A stretch of 64,000 nucleotides of DNA from Protopterus annectens (Eukaryota; Chordata; Ceratodontiformes; Protopteridae): NCBI RefSeq assembly GCF_019279795.1, contig NC_056744.1, forward strand, positions 1,511,059,940 to 1,511,123,939. The letters run 5' to 3'. Positions 55,255 to 64,000 of the stretch are shown one piece after another. A model generated the notes under the pieces. It had not been told where the DNA came from. It saw only the letters and a list, made by a program, of their open reading frames with translations, and ran no database searches. The stretch's first letter is position 1, and each line of letters starts with the position of its first letter. A program made the translations under genes and the position numbers.

Positions 55255-56472
55255 GTCCCTCTGGTATAACAGCAATGCAACCTATCCATGCTGGTGAGTG
55301 TGTATTAACAATTCCTGTAATAGTGTTGATAGTAATAGTACTATTTGGCTCACTTAGTAGTGCTCTTTGTATGCATGTAGGTGTGTCTGTGTCTGTGTGT
55401 TGATATCACGCATACTGAGTACTGTACAATTGTGTGAAACTGTGTGCATGTGTGCATGTGTGCACCTGTGCATGTGTGCATGTGTGCATGTGTGCACCTG
55501 TGCATGTGCGTAATGCATCGTGCACCTGTGCATGTGTGCACCTGTGCACCTGTGCATGTGCATGTGTGCATGTGCATGGCGCATGTGTGCACCTGTGCAT
55601 GTGCGCCTGTGCGTAACCGCGCACCTGTGCATGTGCATGTGTGCATCATGCATGACGCATGCACCTGTGCATGTGCATGTGTGCATGTGTATGTGTGCAC
55701 CTGTGCATGTGCATGTGTGCACCTGTGCATGTGTGCCTGTGCACCTGTGCATACATGTATTACCTGTGCATGTGTGCACCTGTACATGTGTGCATGTGCT
55801 GGTACGTAGTATGTGCATCACTGGTAATGTAGACATTGTAAACTGTGTTTCCTGTTTCCCTCCACAGGTTCTGGTGCTGCTCTGGTGTCATGTAGCAGGG
55901 AACCTGAATCAGGTGCAGTGGGTACTGATAATGATGACATCTGTGTAAAGACACAGGAAAGTATGCCTTGCGGTCCGCCATTGGTCAGCCGATTGACAGT
56001 ACACAGCTGAAGCCCCATCAATGTGCACAGTTATCCTGCCAATACTGCCCTTTTGTCACCAATGTCCCTAGGTGATGGACGGCATACAGTGGGCATTGAC
56101 CAGGGTAATGTGGTATCTGTGGCACATGCCTCCCCACACAGCAGCCATGGGCATGGCCCAGAGATGGTACCACACAGACAGATGTCCAGGGGGTTCTCGT
56201 GGGAGCATCCGTGGGCGTACTGCCCCTGTCAGACGTGCCCACAGAGGTCTTACAACCTCAGCAGCTATGTTTGGGCTGTCATGCAGGCAAAATCACACAT
56301 ATGGGCGGTACACCCAGACAGGGGTCTGAGGGAGCTGACAGCATCTCGCACAGCCATGACCGACAGTATGCGTGACATGACTTGTGCGGCTGCCATCCGT
56401 GATTTCACCGATGTCATAGACAGGCGTTGTGAGGACATATTAGAACCCGGTTCCACAACTACATGTCCATGA
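55255..56472 (+). other. Possible further exons of the second SANT-like gene
   Basis: Several segments have convincing acceptors and donors: 55255-55290 (TCCGTCTGCAG| ... |GTGAGT), 55868-55960 (TTTCCCTCCACAG| ... AAA|GTATGC) and about 56071-56104 (CACCAATGTCCCTAG| ... |GTAATG). The frame 56023-56472 ends with a helical stretch (ASRTAMTDSMRDMTCAAAIRDF). The order fits a SANT gene with a C-terminal coiled coil, but I could not join them into one open frame. Confidence 0.3.
55434..55800 (+). repeat. GTGCAT/GTGCACCT minisatellite
   Basis: Interspersed GTGCAT, GTGTGCAT and GTGCACCT words form a long purine-pyrimidine alternating tract. Cys/His/Val-rich ORFs on both strands are artefacts. Confidence 0.9.
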
Positions 56473-58220
56473 GCCAGGCGATGGTGGGCCCGGTTGAGCA
56501 TCGGCGTGGCGTATGCCAGCAACAGCAGCAGCTGGCAGTCGTCAGCGGATGACAGCAGGGCGCGGCCACCCCTGTAGTGCCAGCAGCAGCCCCAGCAATG
56601 CTGGGTCTGTGCTGTCATCAGACCGCCCCAGGAGACCATGCACATGGTCTGGCGGGCCGACAGGATCTGTGTCAGTCAATGAACACCTGCTTCTGATGAC
56701 AGTACCCAGTCTGGGTTGTTACTGGATACGGTCCGTAGCACCCCTGCAAGGCACAGGTACCCGTGTCCGTGGCCAGAGGCTTTCACTGATCTGTATGACC
56801 TGGCAGGTACAGTCTGTGGCTGTCCTACAAACACCAGTATATGGCAGCCACCATGAGGTGGAACTGTGTGCATCCATACACACATGCGAATTGACAACAC
56901 CTAGGGCTACATGCGCGCTGCGCACACACTGCATCAACATTTGCCTCACCTTCTACTGCTGTCCCTACGCCAACACTTTTACATACATACATGTGTCAAT
57001 TGGTGGTATCGGTGGCTGACTCAGGCATACCAAGTTCACACCCTGTGCATATGATGAAACTGTGCCACCTCCTGCGTCTGTAACAACTCTGCAGGTACAG
57101 GTTAACATGTTGCTGATGCTGGGAATTTGACCCTACTCTAGATGTGTAGTAATAGTATCATGTTGTTAACAGTACTGTGTGCTGGATGTTAATTGTGGGT
57201 ATATCACAGCATGCCCTGATGCAGTAAGTGTGTGATTGTCATGTCCTGTTCCATCTACACCCATGCGTAAAATACCGTAGTGTATCATCTGCACATGTTG
57301 GCATACTGGTGGTAATGATGTCAACAGAAGGCTACATACATAGGTAGCACAGGGGATAAGGTAATGAATGCTGTGTCATATTGATGGACATATGTAAATT
57401 GCAAGAATTGGCATGTTGCCCACACTGGACTCTGCAATGCCAGATGTTTGAGGATGTTGACCATGTATGTGTGCAGTACTACCACGACTGGTACAGGACA
57501 CACAGGAGCACCTAACACTGCATGCTCACATCTCATACCATGCTAGACAGCCCCACACACACAAAACTAACATATTCACTGGAGGAGGTCACCCATATAT
57601 GTCAGGGGATACTGTGGTGGCAGGCCCAGGTGACGCATACATCCCCTACTAAGTGTGGAACCACTGTTGAAGGCTCAGTGTCTGTTACGACATGTGTATT
57701 ACTGCAGGTATGGGCACGCTGGGTTTCCATCAGTTATTGTACATCCTGACAGTACATGGTCACTGTACACTTGGCATGCACTGAGGACTGGACCCTATGC
57801 ATCTGACCCGTGTATTTCCATGTACATGTGCATAGTGCCCTGCACCTGTTGCAGTGTTACCTACTGGAACTGGTACAGCTTGTTTGTTGTACAATGGACT
57901 ACATGCAGCCCTGTTTACTGTAGCTTTTTGTTTGCATGCATGTTTGCCTGCAATTACCCTGGAATCACTGATCATACCGTGCAATGCGCTAGTTACTAGA
58001 AGCTTCTGTGGACTCCTATTGCCATCTGCATAGCTTACTATATGTATGTCCATGTCCCATTTGACAGGGATGTCACTGTTGTTTGTCCACCTGTTCACAT
58101 GTACATTGCCTGTGACACAGATGCATATGTAACTTACCTAGCATGTGTCCCACGTGAGCAGTCATATATGCTACTGTAACTAATCACAGGCACTACACCT
58201 TACATATTTATCTTCCTGTT
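56473..58220. other. No gene recognised
   Basis: The sequence is rich in TGTACAT/ACATGT words like the rest of 50-58 kb. No domain, RNA gene or repeat family was identified. Confidence 0.4.
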
Positions 58221-58224
58221 GAAC

Positions 58225-58960
58225 TACCCTGCTTCACTAGGGACGACCTGCACCTGTCACCCCTGGGCTTTCCAGATATTGGCAAAGGCTCTTGCTACCC
58301 CCATAGTGCCACTATGTTAGAGCAAAGATCAAATGACAAACCGCACCTTCATATGGGTATCTCAAAGGGATAGGAAACTAAGAGTAATGCTACTGCTGGC
58401 CGAAGTCTTAAACCTCCAGATGCATGCTGCAAAGAACACTCCTTGGCATGGAGAACATCGAAATATCTATTGCAGTACAACAGATGCTGCTGGTTCCAAG
58501 AGGCTACTGAGCTTTTTCAGCACTACCAGGTTTAACCTGGTTGATTTCTTTTGAAACAGTCACCAAGGCCATTGGCCCGAGGGAAGGTGGTTCCACACAC
58601 AGCCTACCTGTGGACCTGCATAAAAGCCTTCACAACAATACCCCACTTGGGCATTCTAGAGAAGCTCACCAGCTTAAATGCTAGGCCCCCTATGTCACTA
58701 GATCAGGATTGCACAGTGGTTTCAAGGACAGAACCCCACATGGTTAGGGGTGCTGGAGCCATGCCAGACTCCAAACCTTAAGGGCCCAAAGGGTCAGTCC
58801 TGGGGCCTCTCTTTTTTGGGATATAAGGAGGGACAGGCCAAAAGGGGGCGGGGACCAAAAAGCAGATGACTGCAACCCCCCATAACATTGGAAAAAGCAT
58901 CTTCCAAAGGGGGATTGGGCAGCAACCCCCGGGCCTTTTGAACTGTTTAGTTGGGATTTT
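58225..58960 (+). pseudogene. CR1-5 fragment, internally deleted, fading into poor sequence
   Basis: Begins with the ORF1 end (DDLHLSPLGF, then CYPHSATM-like codons) and the ORF2 start (KLRVMLLLAEVLNL). It then jumps to the RT (LVDFFETVTKA, TIPHLGI, MVRGAGAMPDSKP at 58520-58780), losing most of the endonuclease. From about 58780 the continuing RT (expected GVPQGSVLGP...FADDCK) is still traceable as GTCAGTCCTGGGGCCTC and GCAGATGACTGCAA, but with many homopolymer-type changes. Confidence 0.65.
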
Positions 58961-61900
58961 AGTCTGTTCCCCGTTGCCAAAAGGGGCTTTCCCCACACAA
59001 CCCCCCCAACACACACTTTCCCGGGATTCAAATTAATTATGACAGGGGGACAACGGGGTTTTTTTGGGGTTTTTCTCTTCTTTTTAAAAAGGGTTTCATC
59101 TAGTGTTTAGGGAAAGGCATTTTCCTATTGCCAAAAAACATTTTCCCCCCCAATAACCCCCACCAAAAACACTTTAGCAGGATTCAAATTCTAAAAACTG
59201 GGAAATTTTTTTCGATTATGGGGTTTTTTTTTTCGTTTAAGGGTCTGAATCTCTGTTTAAAAAGGGGAAAATTCTCCTTACTCCAAACCAAAGGGGATTT
59301 TTCAACCTAAACCCCCCTTTACCAAAACCCCCTTCCATTTGAGGTTCCCCCTAAATATTTTTACACTTAGGAAAAAAAAATTCATTGAGGGTTTTTCCTT
59401 GTGCAAGGGGCTCTCATATTTTTTAAAAAACACCTTGCGTTCACCTATTTAAAGGGGCATTTTTACACAATAACCCCCCCCCCCAAAAAAATTCCTTCGG
59501 ATTAAACCCCACTACTGTTTAAAAGAGGCACTTAGCGGGCCCATTGCAAGGGGAATTTTTTTTTCCCCTTTCTTTTGGGGCACACACAGGTTTTTTAAAA
59601 AAATGTATCCTTAGGCCCATTGCCAAAGGGGGCATTTCCTACCCAAAACCCCCCCCAAAAAAAAACCCTTTTCAGGTTAAAATAACTTTTTTGCCCAGTG
59701 CCGGGATTTTTTTACATTTCCCTCTGTGTTTAAACTACTACTGTTTTGAAAGGGGAAAAGTCATTGAGTTTTCTCCTGTTTAAAAGGGGCATTTTAAAAA
59801 CCCCCTAAAAACCCCCCCTTGGGACAAAACCCCACCTAACATTTTTGCATTAAAAAATGTTTTCTTTTTTACTGGGGGGGGGCTTTCCCCGATCTTTAAA
59901 ATTAAAACCCTGGGGTTTGAAAGGGAACATCCCGTAGTTTTTGTTTTCCAAAGGAAAACCTTTTCCTACCCCCCCCAACACCACTTGCCCTTTTAGGATT
60001 CAAACCCTACCTAACATGTTATCCTTGAGGGCTTGCGAGGGCTATTTTAAAAGGGGGGTTTCTTTTGGATTTTAATGCTGCTTTTTAAAAAGGGGTCTCC
60101 ATTGTTTATTGCCAAAACATTTTTCCCAAACCACACACCCAAACCCCCCTACAACCCTGGTTTGAATTCCCCCCCAAAATGTTTGAAAGGGGGCCAACCT
60201 TATTCTGGGGGTTTTTCCGAACTTTAATGTTCTGGGTTTTTTTAAAGGGGAATTTTTTTTTTTAGTTGCCAAAAAAAACATTTCCCTTCCCAGCCCAAAA
60301 CCCAATTTTAAAATTGGCATTTTAATTAAACCCCCCCCAATTGATCATTAGTGATTGCCCCCACATTTATTTTTTCCCCTTTACTTATGGGTGTGTCATG
60401 TTTGGGGAAACCCCGGGGGGAAACAAAATCTGGCATTTTCCCCCGGGAAAAAGCCTATTTTCACACCTTTTTAATTTTCAAATGAATTATTTGTTGGGGA
60501 CTTTGACTTTTTTAAAATTCCCCGTTTTTTGAACAAATTTCATTGTGGGAGGCAAGGGGGTCCATTTACTTTTCCTTTTGCATTTCGTTGACTAACGCTG
60601 TAATTGGTTGGTTCCTGGTAAAATAAAATACCGATTGGTTTTCCAATGCTAAATGGAATTTTGGAAATGTGTGGTCCCCACCTTATGGAGTTGCGACATA
60701 TGTCTTTTATAAATGTGGCTGCCCGGTTTACATTCCGTTACCCCACCCCCACTTTTAAATTTCTTAAAAATATACCCCTTTTTGGTTTTTGTTGGTTCAT
60801 GTTTTGGGGTTTTTCCTGGTTTTTTGGGCACAACAGGTTTCTGTGCCTGCGGTTTCAGGGTCTTTGCATAAATTTTAAAATCCTTTTAATGACCAAATGA
60901 GATGTTAGGACGGAATTTTTCTGTGGGGCGTATCCTGGGTTTTTTGGTACCTTTTTATTTAACAAAAGGGTTGCCAGGTACATCACCCGGCATTTGTTTA
61001 ATTGAAAACCCTTAAAAGGCTTGCCACATTGGAATTTTTTTAAAAAAAAGGTTACATTTCAAAATAGGTGGTTGTATGTTTGTTATTAGATTTTTTGTCC
61101 CAACAAATTTAATGGGTTTCCAGCTATTCATGGGTTTTATATGGCCTTGTTTGGCATACGTATACCCGGTAAAATACCTTCCCATACTTCCAAATTCCCA
61201 TTGAAAGTTGTTGTCTATGGGGCCTTTTAAATTTCAGGGTGGGGTGGCCTTTTTTTAGGTCTCGAACTTTTCCAAAGTCTCTGGGGGGCGGGCCTATGGC
61301 ATATATCCACAGGTCAAAGGGCAGCTTTTTTGATCCAAACGGAAAAATGGTCTGGCAAGCTTTTGTCTCCCGGTGGGACTTTGGGGGCTTTTGGTTATAT
61401 TCTGTGAGGTACATACGGGGTATTGTATAAGACCCTGGAAAAGGTACTCGGCCACAATGCCTCCCATCAATTTAAAACCCTTTTGTTATGGGTAATGGGT
61501 TTTTTCGTCACTAAGCACATGTTTTTCCTGCAGGAATTTTATACCTTTGTCCCCGGTCTCTATTCTTTCCATAATGGGAAACCCCCTTTGGGAATTTGGG
61601 ATTTTTATATCCATTGCAACACTTTTTGAAACTTGTGACATGGCTTGGACCCTTTCTGTTTTAGGGGCCCCTTTTGGGGGGGTTGTGTGTTGGATCATAT
61701 TGGGGCATTTAGCCCGAAACATTTCACCATCCCTTTGTTTGCCTGTAATGGGCTTTACCAGACGGGGGGGTCCCCGGCCAAACCTTGTGGGATAGTTTTT
61801 CTGGTTTTTGGGTTTCACTGCACTGTCGAATGTTGTTTGCCTTGGTTGGTTTGAATTATGACATAGGGGGATTTTAAACTGGTCTTTTCTATTGAAAGGG

Positions 61901-64000
61901 GATTTATCCTTTAGGTCCGTATTGTACCCATTGTCATAAGCCTTTTGCTTTTCAAAGCCCTTTTAGGGGCAGGTTGTTTAAAAAACATGGGTAGGGCCTT
62001 ATGGTCCCCCCTTTTTCTGTGGACATGCTGACCCCATACTTCAAACTTTCCCGGGTTCTGGGGAGAGTTTTTAGTAATTTTGGCAACATTTTTTTTGGGG
62101 GCCAGTTTTTGAAGCCTTTGGGTAAAATTTTTGTTAACGACATTCATATTGTTTTGGTTCCCTTCATCTTAGTCCATGTTATCCCGGAACCCCTTTCCAT
62201 TCTCTGTGTGTTTTTTAACGGCTGACCTCGTTGCAAGTAGGGGCCGCATCGCTGGGTGTTTTTCACGGGCATGCATTGGAATTTTTCTTGTGGTTTTTGG
62301 TTTTTTGTTCAGGCAATTTGTAATTTCCCAAATGGTTTACCATAGTTTTGAAAGGGGATTTTCCATGCCTGTACAATTTGATCTTCTGGATGGTTCAATA
62401 GGCTTCCACCCTGGGGATTTTTTAAACCCCAATGTTTTTTGCCCCCCTAGTTTTATCCTTTAATTTGTTTCTTGCCCTTTTCTAATGCCGTGGCCCCGTG
62501 TAATTTCTACCCCTTGGGAAGATTCCGTTGGGTTTAGTAGGGGTTTCCAAAATGGGTGGGGTCTTTCCGGGGGTGGGGGGGGTCTGGATTTTGTTTTACC
62601 ACCTCCTTTTATTTTTGTTAGGTTTTCCCCCACCTAAGTGATCTTTTTGTTTTTTTGGGGGGGGCTGTCCCAACCCCTTTTTGGGGGAGGTTCTACAAAA
62701 GGCATCAATGCCTCTGGGGCTTGGGCATTCATGGGGTTCACAGCCCGGCAATATTTTTTTCCCTTTTTCTTGGTGGGTACCCTTTGGGGTTTCCTCCAGG
62801 GTTTTAAGGAATCCCCAAAGGCTTTCAATTTTTGGGGGAAAAAGGGAAAAGTTGGGCCCAAGCCTCGGGGAAAATGGTCCCTTTTTGATACTTCAAAGAG
62901 ACAGCTTTACCCTTGGCAATGGGGGGGGGACTAACATTCTGTACTTTTGCCCTATCCCCCGGTTTTTTCCTCAAAGGTTTCCCCCTTTTTTTTCAGGGGG
63001 CTTGGGGGTTTTTTGGAAATTGGGTACATCTCAGCTTACACAGCTTTACATTATTTCACATTACTCCTGTTTTGCATTTCGTTATGGCATGGGGGCGGCT
63101 AAAGGGCCCCTCCTTTTTTTTGTTCCGGTTTTGGGGCCATGCCTGATATGTTATAACCCGGTAGGCTGGTTTTTGGGGGTTTGGAGGGTTTTGCACCCAG
63201 CTTGTTCTATTGGGGATGGCCTTGGGGGTGTATTGGGGTTTAAGGCTTGGGGTTCCCTTTGTTTTTTCCCATGTTTTCTGGGTTGGGTGTTTTTTTGTTG
63301 CCCAAAAGGCTTTGGGGTGGAAACCTTTCCTTTCCGGGGGTAAAAGGTGAAACCACCCCAAAAATTGGTTGAAGTGCATCCCCAAAAAATTGATCCCCCT
63401 TGGGTGAAAAGGGGGGACTTGAGTGACATTCCTGTTTTACGTCATTTTTTGGTAAAGGGGGGATGTGGGGAGTTATGCCTACTACTAAACGGGGTCTCAT
63501 GTTTTTTCCTTTTCAGGGGTACTTCTCATTCCCCAGTGGTATGCTGTCAATTTCTCTTTCTTTGGAGTGCCTGTTTTTTTAGTGGGTTCAGCCTCGGCAG
63601 TTCTGATTTTTATCGGTTTTTGGGCAATTGCTGACAGGATAATTCAACTTAAGGCATTTGTTTCCCTTTCCTGTGTTTTTGGCCAAGCTTTGGTCAGTTT
63701 GATTCAGTTTGGGGGTTTTTATTGGGGTTTTGTTTAACCCGTTGGGGTTTTTTTAAATTTTTCCTCGGGGGGTTTTTTTTTTTTTTATTGGGTTTTTTTC
63801 TTGTGAAAGGGCTTTGGGCTTGTTTTGGTTTTGGACCCTTTTCCTACAGTTTTGGGGAAATTAGGGCCAGTCCAGTTTGGTAAATTTCATCCCAATATAT
63901 TTTTTTTTTGGGTGGATTGGGGGGGTTTTTTTGGGGTGCATTCCTGGTTGACAATTGTTGTGGGGGCCCTTTTGGGAGTTACAAATTTTTTTGCCATACA
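58780..64000. other. Low-quality sequence: homopolymer-smeared region
   Basis: From about 58780 to the end, runs of G, C, A and T of 4-9 bases are everywhere and short words are blurred. A known CR1 motif crossing the boundary is visibly altered by bases copying their neighbours. ORFs here (Phe/Gly/Pro/Lys-rich) are not trustworthy and none is annotated. Base-calling or consensus failure is the likely cause. Confidence 0.7.
58970..60335 (+). repeat. Tandem repeat of about 160-165 bp in the low-quality region
   Basis: The block TTGCCAAAA-x-CATTTTCCC...CCCCCAA...GGATTCAAA recurs at about 58975, 59128, 59290, 59455, 59623, 59785, 59950, 60108 and 60268, giving eight to nine copies. The copies differ mostly in homopolymer lengths, which may be sequencing error. 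A satellite array could also explain why the assembly failed here. Confidence 0.6.

Noticed and set aside
55350-55948. Cys/His-rich ORFs resembling zinc-finger or metallothionein-like proteins
   Set aside because: Produced by the GTGCAT minisatellite in all frames.
59000-63640. Many ORFs of 60-220 codons on both strands
   Set aside because: Located in homopolymer-smeared sequence; Phe/Gly/Pro/Lys-rich translations with no domain; not reliable.

Overview
The window is eukaryotic, almost certainly from a vertebrate with a large, transposon-packed genome. It is nearly all interspersed repeats. I see no ordinary host protein-coding gene. The mix of CR1-type LINEs with an esterase ORF1, L2-type LINEs, RTE LINEs, Penelope-like elements (PLEs), a DIRS-type element and PIF/Harbinger-like SANT genes fits lungfish, salamander or other giant-genome lineages, but I cannot name the species from sequence alone.

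Layout. 1-153 holds the end of a possible minus-strand ORF running off the left edge. 2190-5400 is a decayed DIRS-like element (+) with a (TTCTC)n expansion inside its reverse transcriptase. 6480-8005 is a PLE (-). 8008-11083 is an L2-type LINE (-, 'L2-A'). A CR1-type LINE ('CR1-1', +) then runs from about 11083 to 21567 and is split by L2-B (11468-13870) and L2-C (14713-18671). A PLE tail (21568-21735) and L2-D (21736-25640) follow. 27180-28540 is a second PLE whose 3' tail lies inverted to its coding part. 29165-30330 is an old, diverged tandem repeat. 30790-34305 is CR1-2 (+), carrying a 225-bp insertion with a 15-bp target duplication.

An RTE LINE (-) occupies 35200-36353 and 43669-45090. 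It is split by a 7.3-kb, near full-length CR1 element ('CR1-3', 36354-43668, -). CR1-3 has ORF1 (zinc finger plus SGNH esterase), ORF2 (endonuclease plus RT), an octamer 3' tail, and a 5' UTR made of about four 594-bp monomers. Each monomer carries a TATA box and an inverted pair of CCAAT boxes. This is the most striking structure in the window.

46040-50100 is a compact unit with strong palindromes, three tRNA-like sequences, and a small spliced-looking SANT/Myb-like gene with CCAAT box, TATA box and AATAAA. It is bracketed by a possible 10-bp terminal inverted repeat and TAA duplications, so a PIF/Harbinger-type transposon is the best guess. 54614-56500 holds a decayed relative. 50100-58200 also contains AT and GTGCAT simple repeats and two CR1 scraps.

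From about 58780 to the end the sequence changes character abruptly. Homopolymers spread at the expense of neighbouring bases, and a recognisable CR1 RT dissolves into runs of G, C, T and A. This looks like poor consensus sequence rather than biology. A tandem repeat of about 160 bp is still visible at 58970-60335.
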